Position numbers and translations under genes: made by a program. A stretch of DNA of 64,000 nucleotides from Microbacterium thalli (GTDB lineage Bacteria; Actinomycetota; Actinomycetes; Actinomycetales; Microbacteriaceae), in assembly GCF_028737325.1 (NCBI RefSeq), contig NZ_JAQZCH010000002.1, positions 248,001-312,000 of the forward strand, given 5' to 3'. How positions within the stretch are numbered: the stretch's first letter is position 1; each line of letters opens with the position of its first letter. The notes beneath the pieces are model-generated. The model searched no databases. It was not told the DNA's origin and worked only from the letters and a program-made list of their open reading frames with translations. Positions 9,250 to 17,812 of the stretch are shown in pieces.

Positions 9250-9612
9250 ATGGCAGACCGCAGTTTGCGCGGCATCCGACTCGGCGCCTCGAGCCTACAG
9301 AGCGAAGAGGGCGTCGTCTTCCACGACCGGATCAACCACACGTACGTGTGCTCGCGCTGTGCGCACGAGACCGTCATGACCTTCGCGGCCGACGCCGAAG
9401 CACCCGAGACCTGGGAGTGCCGCGCATGCGGCGCGGAGGCTCTGCTGCGCGTGGGCGAGAACGTCGTCGAGGTCGACCACTCGGGCGACAAGGCCGCCCG
9501 TACGCACTGGGACATGCTGCTCGAGCGTCGGACGATTCCCGAGCTCGAAGAGCTGCTCGAGGAGCGTCTCGCCATGCTCCGCGAGCGCCGCGGTTCGCGC
9601 CTCAGCGCCTGA
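9250..9612 (+). CDS. rbpA: RNA polymerase-binding protein RbpA
   Basis: 120 aa. RbpA binds RNA polymerase and group I/II sigma factors and stabilises open complexes; it is restricted to Actinobacteria. The core domain has two zinc-ligand Cys pairs (C34/C37 in CSRC and C57/C60 in CRAC). A basic linker follows, then the C-terminal sigma-interaction domain with HWDMLLERRTIPELEELLEERL. ATG 9250 gives the conserved MADRSLRG N-terminus; a longer in-frame extension to 9166 has no conserved character. The 110 nt upstream hold no other gene. A strong hairpin follows the stop. Confidence 0.95.
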   Translation: MADRSLRGIRLGASSLQSEEGVVFHDRINHTYVCSRCAHETVMTFAADAEAPETWECRACGAEALLRVGENVVEVDHSGDKAARTHWDMLLERRTIPELEELLEERLAMLRERRGSRLSA

Positions 9613-9629
9613 GCCTGACGTTTCGCGAA

Positions 9630-9663
9630 GACAGCGCCGGTCCCCTCGGGGGCCGGCGCTGTC
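9630..9663. terminator. Bidirectional terminator between rbpA and lnt
   Basis: An 11-bp perfect stem (arms 9630-9640 and 9653-9663, GACAGCGCCGG) with a GC-rich loop, followed on the plus strand by GTTTCA. It lies between two convergent genes and can serve both. Confidence 0.75.
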
Positions 9664-9666
9664 GTT

Positions 9667-11205
9667 TCACCGGCGCCGCGTGAGCCGGGCGATCACGCCG
9701 ACCACGATGAGCGCCGCAAGGCTGCCCCACCCCAGCACGACCTGCACCGCGCCGCCCAGTACGACCGCCGGCGTCAGCCCGGTCCGCAGCGGCACCTCGG
9801 TGAGCATCGCGCCCGCCTCGGCGGCGGCCAGTCCGTCGAGCTCGCGCCCGTCGGGCGCGATCACCTGGCTGGTTCCGACCGTCGAGATGTTGACGACGGA
9901 GCGTCCCGTCTCGATCGCGCGCATCCGCGCGAAGGCGAGCTGCTGCAGATTCTCATCGGTGTCGCGGAAGTCGGCGTTGTTCGTCTGGAACACGTAGACC
10001 TGCGCGCCGTCGCGCGCCCCCGCCCAGATCACATCGTCGTAGAGCACGTCGAAGCAGATGGCCAGACCGACCCCCACCCCGTCGACGTCGATGAACGGCG
10101 GATTGGTTCCCGGTGTGTACTCGCGCTGGATCAACCCGATCAGGTCGGGCACGATCAGCTCGAAGAACCAGCGATCGGGCACGTACTCCCCCATCGGCAC
10201 GGGCCGGGACTTGTCGTGGATCGCCACCGGATTCTCGGCCCCGGCGCGCCACAGCATGGAGGTGTTGAAGCTGTCGTCGCCGCGAGTGGTCGCCGCGTTG
10301 ACCAGCAACGGCGCATCGACGCGCTCCGAGAGGCGATCGAGCGCTCGGGCGACGGATGCGTTGGCCAGCGGGTCGGCATCGATGCCACCCTCGGGCCACA
10401 CCAGCAGGTCCATGGGCTCGTCGATGATCGCTTGGGTCGCGTCGAGCTGCGCGCGGAACACCCCGTAAGGTTCGCGCTCATCGAAGTAGCCCGCCGGACC
10501 GTCGCCCTGCACCGAGCCGATGCGATACGTGTCCGCACCCGTGGTCGGGAACGCCGGTGTCAGGACCAGCACGAGGACGACGACGAGCGCGGGGAGTGCT
10601 GCGCGGAGCTCGCGCCACCGCCCGACACGCGCCCACTCGATGCCGGCGGCCGCAACGAACACCATGAGGAACGTCAGACCCGAGACCCCGGTCCATGACG
10701 CGATGTGCGCGAGCGGACTCTCGGACTGGCTCATCCCGATCCGCCCCCAGGGAAAGCCGGTGTACGGCCAGGAGCCCATGAACAGCTCGCGCGCGGTCCA
10801 CAGCCCCGCGACGAGAGCAGGGAGGGCGACGAACCGCCCCCACCATCCCGGCGCGACGCGCGGCAGCCACCGGTAGGCGAGGGCGATCGGAAGAGAGCCG
10901 AGGGCGACGAACAAGGTCTCGATGCCGGCGAGACCGAACCAGGGCAGGGCCCCCAGGTATCGCGTGATCCAGGAGATGTGGATGAAGTAGAACGAGGCGC
11001 CGAACACCGCTCCGACGGCGACCGCGCCACCGAGCGAGCGCCCGACGAGCCCGACGAGCGAGAACGCGACGCCCACGAATGCGAGCGGCCACCAGCCGAT
11101 GTCGGGGAACGCCGCGTCGAGCACGGCCCCGCCCACCAGCGCGGCGACGAGCGCCAGCCACAGCGGGATCAGGGGCCGCGCAGGGGGCGCGGACGAATCG
11201 GGCAC
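9667..11205 (-). CDS. lnt: Apolipoprotein N-acyltransferase
   Basis: 512 aa. Lnt N-acylates the lipid-modified N-terminal Cys of lipoproteins at the outer face of the plasma membrane. About six to seven helices in residues 10-215 precede a nitrilase-like periplasmic domain. The triad is visible: Glu in LLVWPEGG, Lys in HDKSRPVPMGEYVPDRW and Cys384 in GLAICFDVLYDD. A last helix (about 480-505) ends in RLTRRR. The GTG start at 11205 is chosen because TAGGCT at 11213-11218 ends 7 nt upstream, and the T-A-G of that hexamer is also the stop codon of the upstream helicase gene. Substrates include the two lipoproteins in this window. Confidence 0.9.
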   Translation of the reverse strand: MPDSSAPPARPLIPLWLALVAALVGGAVLDAAFPDIGWWPLAFVGVAFSLVGLVGRSLGGAVAVGAVFGASFYFIHISWITRYLGALPWFGLAGIETLFVALGSLPIALAYRWLPRVAPGWWGRFVALPALVAGLWTARELFMGSWPYTGFPWGRIGMSQSESPLAHIASWTGVSGLTFLMVFVAAAGIEWARVGRWRELRAALPALVVVLVLVLTPAFPTTGADTYRIGSVQGDGPAGYFDEREPYGVFRAQLDATQAIIDEPMDLLVWPEGGIDADPLANASVARALDRLSERVDAPLLVNAATTRGDDSFNTSMLWRAGAENPVAIHDKSRPVPMGEYVPDRWFFELIVPDLIGLIQREYTPGTNPPFIDVDGVGVGLAICFDVLYDDVIWAGARDGAQVYVFQTNNADFRDTDENLQQLAFARMRAIETGRSVVNISTVGTSQVIAPDGRELDGLAAAEAGAMLTEVPLRTGLTPAVVLGGAVQVVLGWGSLAALIVVGVIARLTRRR

Positions 11206-11212
11206 GCTCTCG

Positions 11213-11218
11213 AGCCTA
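11213..11218 (-). promoter_or_regulatory. -10 hexamer for leaderless lnt, overlapping the helY stop codon
   Basis: TAGGCT on the minus strand, 7 nt before GTG 11205. Its first three bases are the TAG stop of the helicase gene. Confidence 0.5.
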
Positions 11219-13690
11219 AACGCCGGAATACGAGACGATGCCGCGTCGCACGGCCTCGAGCGCGGCACGGGCGGTGCGCGCGACGGGCCCGTCCGCCACC
11301 AGCGACAACTGGTCGAGGAGGTCGATCGTCTGCTTCGCCCAACGGACGAAGTCTCCAGCCGCCATGTCGGCCTCGACGAGCACCCGGTCGAGCATCGCAC
11401 CGCGCGCCCACGAGTGCATCGCGCCCGCGAGCCCCGTCGCGACCGGCTCGGAACCCGGCAGCTGGTGATCCCGTTCGAGGTCGTCCAGCACAGCCCAGAG
11501 CTCCTGCGTCGCCGACAAGGCGGTGCGGAAGGCGCCGCGGGGCAGCCCGTACTCCCCCGGCCCGTCCCCCTCGCGACGCGGTTCGTAAACCAGCGAGCAC
11601 GCGAGCGCGGCCATGCCCGCCGGGTCGAGGTCGGTCCACAAGCCACGTCGCAGGGCTTCGGCCACGAGCAGATCGCGTTCGCCGTAGATCCGCCGCATCG
11701 TTGCACCCGCCGGTGTGATCGCGGTCGTGCCGTCGTCGTCGATCCGGACGTACTCGAGCGCGGCGAGGACGTCGACGACACGGTCGAACACCCGCGCGAC
11801 AGTTCCGGTGCGGGTGTCGATCTGCTGCCGCAGTTTGTCGACATCACGTCGCAGGCGCCAGTACCGCTCGGCCCAGCGGGCGTGGTGCTCACGATCGGGG
11901 CAGCCGTGACAGGGATGCCGCTGCATCCGGCGCCGAAGCTGCGCCATCTCATCCTGCCGCCGCTGACGCACCCGCGCGGGGACGGTGCGGTCGTTGCGGT
12001 TGATCTTCTCGAGGTCGCTGAGCTCGCGACGGATGCCGGAGTACTCGGCGAAGTCGCCGCGGTCGCAGGTCATCGAGCGGGCGTACCCCTCGAGGGTCTG
12101 CTCCTTGTCGCGCACCTGCCGTGCAAGGCCCACGACGGACCGATCGGCTTGGAACTGCGCGAACGACGATTCCAGCACCTCGCGAGCCCGCTCACGTCCG
12201 AAACGGTCGATGAGATTCACGGCCATGTTGTACGTGGGGCGGAAGCTCGAGTTCAGGGGGTAGGTGCGACGCGAGGCGAGCGCCGCCACCGCCTGCGGGT
12301 CGAGGGCCTCGGTCCACTGGATGACCGCGTGCCCCTCGACGTCGATGCCTCGACGTCCGGCGCGGCCGGTCAGCTGGGTGTACTCGCCCGAGGTGATGGC
12401 CACGCGGGCCTCGCCGTTGAACTTCTCGAGCTTCTCGAGCACGACGGTCCGCGCCGGCATGTTGATGCCCAGCGCGAGCGTCTCGGTGGCGAAGACCACC
12501 TTCACGAGCTTGCGCTGGAACAGCTCCTCGACCACCTCTTTGAAGGCGGGCAATAGCCCGGCGTGGTGGGCGGCGACGCCGCGTTCGAGGTTCTCGCGCC
12601 ACTCCCAGAAGCCGAGGACCGCGAGGTCCTCCTCCGCCAGCGACCGCGTGCGGCGCTCGACCACCGCGCGGATCTCGTCCCGCTCCTCGGGCGTCGTGAG
12701 ACGGATCCCCGAGCGGCGCAGCTGCTGAACGGCGCCGTCGCAGCCGGCCCGGCTGAAGATGAAGAAGATCGCGGGCAACAGGTTGGCGCGCGAGAGCAGG
12801 CCGACGACATCCGGCCGGTCGAGCCGCTCCATCCGCGGCATCCCGCCCGGGCGCGGCCCGTTGCGATCACGCCGCCGACTGCGGTGCGCTTCGCGTTCGC
12901 CCCCGGAACGGTGGCCCTGCGAGCGGTGGTCGCGGTCGGAGCGCGGCCCGTGCGGCGACCGAAGACGCATCAGCTCCTGGTTCACCCGCGCCGTGGCGAC
13001 CCCGGCGCGATCATCGAACAGCGGCAGGAGGTCGCCGCGCACGAGGACATGCTGCTCGAGGGGAACCGGACGGATCTCGGACACGACGACCGCGGTGTCA
13101 CCGCGTACCGTGTCGAGCCAGTCGCCGAACTCCTCGGCGTTCGACACCGTGGCCGACAGCGCCACCATCCGCACCGAGTGATGCAGGTGGATGATGACCT
13201 CTTCCCACACCGCACCGCGGAAGCGATCGGCGAGGTAGTGCACCTCGTCCATGACGACGTATTGCAGGCCGCGCAGCGCCGGGGAGTCCGCGTAGAGCAT
13301 GTTCCGCAGCACCTCTGTCGTCATCACGACGATGCGGGCGTTGCCGTTGATGTTCGTGTCACCGGTGAGCAGCCCAACCTCGTCGGGCCCGTAGACCTCG
13401 ACGAGTTCTCGGAACTTCTGGTTCGACAGCGCCTTCATCGGGGTCGTGTAGAACGCCTTGGCGTCGGGCTCGCGCATGGCCAGGTGCATCGCGAACTCGC
13501 CGACGATCGTCTTGCCCGCCCCCGTGGGCGCGGCCACCAGGACGCTGCGTCCGTCCTCGAGCGCCTGGCACCCGGCGATCTGGAACGGGTCGAGCGAGAA
13601 GCGCTGCGCGTCCGCGAACGCGGAGGTGAGCGGATGCGCGCGTGCCGATTGCGCGGCCAGATACCGGTCGGCCGGGCTGGACCCGCTCAC
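11216..13690 (-). CDS. helY: Ski2/Mtr4-like DEVH RNA helicase (HelY family)
   Basis: 824 aa superfamily-2 helicase. Motif I is APTGAGKT (about 54-61), motif II is DEVH (148-151), motif III is LSATVSNAEEF, and motifs V/VI are ETLALGINMPARTVV and QLTGRAGRRGID. A basic Arg/His-rich insertion of about 40 residues sits between the RecA domains. The C-terminal part looks like the helical DSHCT region. The gene starts at GTG 13690, overlapping the tatC TGA as GTGA; the upstream extension of the frame is tatC sequence. Eukaryotic relatives feed RNA to the exosome; the bacterial role, probably RNA turnover, is inferred. The order pafB-pafC-tatA-tatC-helY matches mycobacteria. Confidence 0.9.
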   Translation of the reverse strand: MSGSSPADRYLAAQSARAHPLTSAFADAQRFSLDPFQIAGCQALEDGRSVLVAAPTGAGKTIVGEFAMHLAMREPDAKAFYTTPMKALSNQKFRELVEVYGPDEVGLLTGDTNINGNARIVVMTTEVLRNMLYADSPALRGLQYVVMDEVHYLADRFRGAVWEEVIIHLHHSVRMVALSATVSNAEEFGDWLDTVRGDTAVVVSEIRPVPLEQHVLVRGDLLPLFDDRAGVATARVNQELMRLRSPHGPRSDRDHRSQGHRSGGEREAHRSRRRDRNGPRPGGMPRMERLDRPDVVGLLSRANLLPAIFFIFSRAGCDGAVQQLRRSGIRLTTPEERDEIRAVVERRTRSLAEEDLAVLGFWEWRENLERGVAAHHAGLLPAFKEVVEELFQRKLVKVVFATETLALGINMPARTVVLEKLEKFNGEARVAITSGEYTQLTGRAGRRGIDVEGHAVIQWTEALDPQAVAALASRRTYPLNSSFRPTYNMAVNLIDRFGRERAREVLESSFAQFQADRSVVGLARQVRDKEQTLEGYARSMTCDRGDFAEYSGIRRELSDLEKINRNDRTVPARVRQRRQDEMAQLRRRMQRHPCHGCPDREHHARWAERYWRLRRDVDKLRQQIDTRTGTVARVFDRVVDVLAALEYVRIDDDGTTAITPAGATMRRIYGERDLLVAEALRRGLWTDLDPAGMAALACSLVYEPRREGDGPGEYGLPRGAFRTALSATQELWAVLDDLERDHQLPGSEPVATGLAGAMHSWARGAMLDRVLVEADMAAGDFVRWAKQTIDLLDQLSLVADGPVARTARAALEAVRRGIVSYSGV

Positions 13691-14526
13691 GGAAGCGGAT
13701 CCGTCGTCGGCATCGGACCCGGAACGGTGAGCTTGGGGGCGCGCCGTGAGCGGCGGAAGTCGAGCAGCAACGACAGTCCCGCCGCTGCGAAGTAGAGGAC
13801 GGTGAGGATCGCCGCGAGCATGAGCATGCTGACGATGTCGGCAGCCGGAGTCGCCAGCCCCGAGAAGATGACCGCGACGAGGATCGCGACCCGCCATCCT
13901 TTGAGGATCGCCATCCCGCTCATGATGCCCGCGAAGTTCAGGGCCACGAGGAACACCGGGATGACGAAGGCGATGCCGACGACGAGGAGCAGCTTGAACA
14001 CGAAGTCGTAGTAGTACTTGCCCTCGTAGAAGTTCGCGGACGACTCGGGCGAGAACGTCGCCATGATCTCCACGATGTGGGGCATGACGAGCCACCCGGT
14101 GAACACACCGGCGAAGAACAGCGGCACGGCTGCGGAGACGAACCCGACGGTGTAACGCACCTCTTTCCGTGTCAGTCCGGGCATCAGGAAAGCCCAGATC
14201 TGCCACAGCCAGATGGGCGCCGACAGGATGATGCCGACCGAGAACGAGATGCGCAGGCGCATGTCGAACGGTCCGGTGATCGTCGAGTACATCAGCTTCA
14301 CGGCCTCGCCGTCGCCGCGCTGCTCGGCGACGAGCCGGATCGGCTCGGTCATCGCCCAGATGATCCAGTCGGTGAGGAAGAACGAGGCGACCATCGACGC
14401 CACCAGGGCGATGGCGGCGATGATGAGGCGGCGGCGCAGCTCGACGAGGTGCTGCCCCAGTGACATGCGCTTGTCGCGCCGGGGGCCGCCGTCCGCCCCT
14501 GAGCGCGTGCGCTCAGCAGTGACCAC
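13687..14526 (-). CDS. tatC: Sec-independent protein translocase TatC
   Basis: 279 aa. TatC receives twin-arginine signal peptides and, with TatA, exports folded proteins. A short charged N-terminal extension precedes MSLGQHLVELRRRLIIA, the conserved first helix entry; six hydrophobic helices follow and FLMPGLTRKEVRY is the conserved loop. I keep GTG 14526, 6 nt after the tatA stop, but an internal ATG at 14466 (MSLGQH) is a real alternative; neither has a good Shine-Dalgarno sequence. The C-terminal tail overlaps the helicase start. No TatB is seen here. Confidence 0.92.
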   Translation of the reverse strand: MVTAERTRSGADGGPRRDKRMSLGQHLVELRRRLIIAAIALVASMVASFFLTDWIIWAMTEPIRLVAEQRGDGEAVKLMYSTITGPFDMRLRISFSVGIILSAPIWLWQIWAFLMPGLTRKEVRYTVGFVSAAVPLFFAGVFTGWLVMPHIVEIMATFSPESSANFYEGKYYYDFVFKLLLVVGIAFVIPVFLVALNFAGIMSGMAILKGWRVAILVAVIFSGLATPAADIVSMLMLAAILTVLYFAAAGLSLLLDFRRSRRAPKLTVPGPMPTTDPLP

Positions 14527-14532
14527 GCGGAG

Positions 14533-14781
14533 CTACGGAGTGGGCGCGGCGGGGCCGCTCTTCGACTCCGCCGGCTTGTCGTTCGGCGCAGCGTCGACCG
14601 TCGAGGCCGCGGTCGTCCCGGCTGCGGCGTCGTCGTCCTTCATGGCCTTCATCTCACCCTTGAAGATCCGGGCGGACTGGCCCATGCTCTTCGCCAGCGC
14701 CGGCAGCTTGGCCGCGCCGAACAGCAGCAGAATGACGATGAGTAGGATCCACAGGTGCGGTCCTGCGAAAAGATTGCCCAT
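14533..14781 (-). CDS. tatA: Twin-arginine translocase subunit TatA
   Basis: 82 aa. One N-terminal helix (about 7-22, WILLIVILLLF), the FGAAKLPALAKSMGQSARIFK amphipathic helix (Gly-Pro type hinge region), then a flexible acidic/Ala tail. TatA oligomerises to form the export path. ATG 14781 has GAGGAG about 8 nt upstream, a clear ribosome-binding site. A 71-nt gap separates it from pafC, so it may have its own promoter or be in the pafBC transcript. Confidence 0.93.
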   Translation of the reverse strand: MGNLFAGPHLWILLIVILLLFGAAKLPALAKSMGQSARIFKGEMKAMKDDDAAAGTTAASTVDAAPNDKPAESKSGPAAPTP

Positions 14782-14852
14782 AGCGTCTCCTCGTCGATCG
14801 TTTCGGTCAGTCTAACCCGGGCATCCGGGGACGCAGCCGAGCGCCGTCGTCT

Positions 14853-15815
14853 TTATTCGTACTGAGCCAGCCCAGCCGTCGCCCAGTCGTGCGCGGCGCG
14901 GCGTGCATCCACGGGGGCGATGATCTCTATCGCCCCTCCGGCGCGGGCGACGAGCCGCTTGAGCGAGCGCGCGTCGGCGACCCGGATGCGCGCGATCCGC
15001 CAGGGCCCGTCCGAGCGCACCTCGGCGTTCGCGAGGTACTCCCCGACCGCGGCCGTCGCCGCCACAGGGAACCGGATCTCGGCGACGACCTCGTCGTCAG
15101 CCGGTTGGAAGAGCTCCGGCACGGGCTCGGACGCGTGGACGGCGGGGATCCGCGTCGCTTCCGCATCGGACACCCGGTCGAGGTGGAAGGTGCGCATCGC
15201 CCGCCGCATGTGGCACCAGCCCTGCAGATACCACTGCCCGTCCGAGATCGAGACCTTGACCGGGTCGACGGTGCGGGTCGTCGGTCCCGGAGCGTCGGGC
15301 GCACGATAGGTGAACGACACCGCCACCCGCTCGCGCAGCGCGCGGGCGACCGTCTCACGCACCTCGTCGACCGGCCCCGGCGCGATGATCACCTCGGCGG
15401 GAGTCTGACCCGAGCCGCGGGCGAGCTTGGCGAGCAGCCCCTGCATGACGTCGCTGTCGCCGACACCCGGCAGGGATGCCGCCAGCTGAAGGCCGGCGAG
15501 CAGCGCCGCCGCCTCACGCGCCGTCAATCGCGGTGAGCGTTCGAGGCCGACGGAGTTGGTGATGACGATCCGGTCCTCGCGCTCGAGGAGATCCCAGTCG
15601 ATGTCGAACAGATCGTTCGCCATCTGCCAGAAACCGCCCTCGCCCGGCAGACCGATGACGGTGAGCTTGCGCACCATCTCGCGCATCTGCGCCGCAGAGA
15701 CCTCGAAGTCGTGCGCCGCCTGCTCGACCGTCACCTCGCCCGCGGCGATGAGGTAGGGCACGAGCTGCAGGATGAGCGCCGCACGGTCGGTGGCGACGAT
15801 CGGCTGAGAGCTCAT
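14853..15815 (-). CDS. pafC: WYL-domain regulator PafC
   Basis: 320 aa. An N-terminal winged-helix region (about 8-75), a WCX-type middle, a WYL sensor domain (WYLQGWCHMRRAMRTFHLDRV near 215-235) and a C-terminal extension. With PafB it forms the PafBC activator of the RecA-independent DNA damage response in mycobacteria. ATG 15815 overlaps the TGA of pafB as ATGA, which supports co-translation of a 1:1 complex. The name comes from proteasome genes in Mycobacterium, but the function is not proteasomal; no proteasome gene lies in this window. Confidence 0.88.
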   Translation of the reverse strand: MSSQPIVATDRAALILQLVPYLIAAGEVTVEQAAHDFEVSAAQMREMVRKLTVIGLPGEGGFWQMANDLFDIDWDLLEREDRIVITNSVGLERSPRLTAREAAALLAGLQLAASLPGVGDSDVMQGLLAKLARGSGQTPAEVIIAPGPVDEVRETVARALRERVAVSFTYRAPDAPGPTTRTVDPVKVSISDGQWYLQGWCHMRRAMRTFHLDRVSDAEATRIPAVHASEPVPELFQPADDEVVAEIRFPVAATAAVGEYLANAEVRSDGPWRIARIRVADARSLKRLVARAGGAIEIIAPVDARRAAHDWATAGLAQYE

Positions 15816-16813
15816 GCACGCACCTCCGACTGCCGGAGCGCGCCGCGCAGGCGCTCGATGACGGCATCCCTCAGGTCGGCAGGCGCGACTACACGCACCT
15901 CGGGTCCGTACGAGGCGAGCTCGTCGGCGAGGACCTGCAAGTCGACGAAGGGGATGCTCAGCCCGCTGGGAACGTCGGCACCGCCGGCGGCGCGACGTCC
16001 GAGGCGGACGGCGGCCTCGGTGCCGGCCGCGACCTCGACCACGGCGCGCTGTCGCGCCGCGAGGTCGCGAAGACCGGCCAGGGCTCGCTCTCCGGCGCCT
16101 GCGCGGGCGGTGGGCTCGAACGAGCGACGGGTAGTCGCCACGTCCGAGCAGATGCGCGACAGCAGGAAGGTGCGCTCCGCGCCGACATTCGTGTCGAAGG
16201 CGAAGAGGTGCCAGCGCCCCTCGAAATCGAGCAGAGCGTACGGCCTCACCTGACGGCGACGGGGCTGATCCGACCCCGGGCGCAGGTAGTCGAAGGTCAC
16301 TTCCCGAGCCTGCTCGATCGCCCGTTGCAGGGGCAGGAACGACGGCTCGCGCAGGGTGATGCGCGGCGCGTACCCGATGATCGGCTCGTCGACGTCGATC
16401 CCGAGTGAGCGGATCTTGCGCAGCCCGGACCGGGCGCCGGCCGAAAGCGATCCCTCTTCCCATACGCCGCCGGCGAGCGTCAGAACGGCCAGCTCAGCCG
16501 GTGTGAACTCGATGTCGTCGGGCAGTGCGTACTCGGTGGGCGGGATCCGATACCGGGCTTCGCGCAGGTCGTCGGGGTCGGCGTAGTCGCCGATGGTCTC
16601 GATCGGGACGCCGAGTCCGCGCAGGTTCTCCTTGTCGCGCTCGAACATCTTCTCGAGCGCGTCCTTGCGGACACCGCTGTCAGTCTGCTCGCGGTAGCCC
16701 GACACGGAACCGAGGATCGTGTCCTTCGTGAGGCCTTGTTCGGTGGCCATGAGCGCCACGACGAGGTTCACCAGACGCTCTTCCGGAGGCACGCGCGGTG
16801 AAGGGCTGGACAC
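15812..16813 (-). CDS. pafB: WYL-domain regulator PafB
   Basis: 333 aa. Winged-helix N-terminus with RLVNLVVALMATEQGLTKDTILGSV, then a WYL domain (ALLDFEGRWHLFAFDTNVGAERTFLLSRI near 195-225) and a C-terminal WCX-like region. Partner of PafC in transcriptional activation of DNA repair genes. GTG 16813 is favoured because TAGAAT ends 7 nt upstream, giving a leaderless mRNA. First gene of the pafB-pafC-tatA-tatC-helY-lnt series. Confidence 0.88.
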   Translation of the reverse strand: MSSPSPRVPPEERLVNLVVALMATEQGLTKDTILGSVSGYREQTDSGVRKDALEKMFERDKENLRGLGVPIETIGDYADPDDLREARYRIPPTEYALPDDIEFTPAELAVLTLAGGVWEEGSLSAGARSGLRKIRSLGIDVDEPIIGYAPRITLREPSFLPLQRAIEQAREVTFDYLRPGSDQPRRRQVRPYALLDFEGRWHLFAFDTNVGAERTFLLSRICSDVATTRRSFEPTARAGAGERALAGLRDLAARQRAVVEVAAGTEAAVRLGRRAAGGADVPSGLSIPFVDLQVLADELASYGPEVRVVAPADLRDAVIERLRGALRQSEVRA

Positions 16814-16820
16814 GCCTTCG

Positions 16821-16826
16821 ATTCTA
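16821..16826 (-). promoter_or_regulatory. -10 hexamer for leaderless pafB
   Basis: TAGAAT on the minus strand, 7 nt before GTG 16813. Confidence 0.6.
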
Positions 16827-16849
16827 GGTGCGGGCGAGGCCCGTCCGAC

Positions 16850-17800
16850 TCAGGCGGCCGGATCGAGACCGAGGATGTCGACCACGTAGACCAGAGTGTC
16901 GCCCGTGGCGCCCGCCGTGTTCGAGCCGCCGTCCGCCGGGACCACGACGAGCACCTGCGACCCCACCGGCTGACCGCGCAGCGCGTCGGCGAAGGCGACG
17001 CCCATGCTGTCGATCATGACGGGCCGTGAGCCGCTGCCCCAGGTCGTGTCGACGACCTGCTGGTCGCTCCAGCTCACGGCGGTGTAGTGGACGCGCACCG
17101 GGACATCGCCGGTGACCTCGGGTCCGTCGCCCTTCTTGAGCACCTCGACGGCGGTCTCGGCCGGCGGAGCAGCATCCGGCACCACGATGCCGGGGCGGCC
17201 GTCGGGTGCGCGGACGACCGACGGCATCCCCGACCGGTCGTTGTACTGCTCGGCGCCGTCTGCGGCAGCGAGGTAGACCTTCTGCAGGTCGAGGACGACG
17301 ACCGTCGTCGCGTCCGGCCCCATCCCGAAACGCGCGCGCGTGTCGGCGGTGACCTCGTCCGGGCCGAGCGCCATGACGACCCGCGAGCCCTCGGTGGCGC
17401 ACGAGAGCGCATCGACGAGGCCCGGGAAGGTCGCCTCCCAGTTGTCGAGCGGATACACCTGCGACAGGTCGCCGCTGTATCCGGATGCCGCGATGGGAGC
17501 GCCGGACGAGCCGTCGATGACCGTCAGATCGAAGACGACGTCCTGGGCGTCGGAGGTGATGGCGCGGCCGTCACCGACGACGAGGTCGCGGGCCGCGAGG
17601 CCATCGACGTGCACGGGAGCGCCGAGGCTGATCTCCGGCTCCGTGCCGACGGGGGCATCACTCACCTGAACCAGGTCGAGCGCGCTCGAGTCCGCGGTCT
17701 CGCGCATGCAGGACGCTGCATCCCCCGAGGGAGTCGAGCAGGCCGTGAGAGCGACAACGGTCAACGAGAGAGCGCCGGCGGCGGCGAGGATCCTACGCAC
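16850..17800 (-). CDS. FKBP-type peptidyl-prolyl isomerase lipoprotein
   Basis: 316 aa exported lipoprotein. MRRI, a hydrophobic run and the lipobox LTAC (lipidated Cys21) form a type II signal peptide. A poorly conserved central region (about 30-200) could be a degenerate first FKBP-like module. The C-terminal FKBP domain (about 210-313) carries VRVHYTAVSW, VIDSMGVAFADALRG-like pocket residues and GSQVLVVVPADGG. It probably helps fold secreted proteins at the membrane. GTG 17800 has TAGACT ending 6 nt upstream; those bases also contain the stop codon of trmI. Confidence 0.85.
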   Translation of the reverse strand: MRRILAAAGALSLTVVALTACSTPSGDAASCMRETADSSALDLVQVSDAPVGTEPEISLGAPVHVDGLAARDLVVGDGRAITSDAQDVVFDLTVIDGSSGAPIAASGYSGDLSQVYPLDNWEATFPGLVDALSCATEGSRVVMALGPDEVTADTRARFGMGPDATTVVVLDLQKVYLAAADGAEQYNDRSGMPSVVRAPDGRPGIVVPDAAPPAETAVEVLKKGDGPEVTGDVPVRVHYTAVSWSDQQVVDTTWGSGSRPVMIDSMGVAFADALRGQPVGSQVLVVVPADGGSNTAGATGDTLVYVVDILGLDPAA

Positions 17801-17806
17801 CGCAGC

Positions 17807-17812
17807 AGTCTA
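17807..17812 (-). promoter_or_regulatory. -10 hexamer for leaderless FKBP gene, overlapping the trmI stop codon
   Basis: TAGACT on the minus strand, 6 nt before GTG 17800. Its T-A-G is the stop codon of trmI (17810-17812). Confidence 0.5.
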
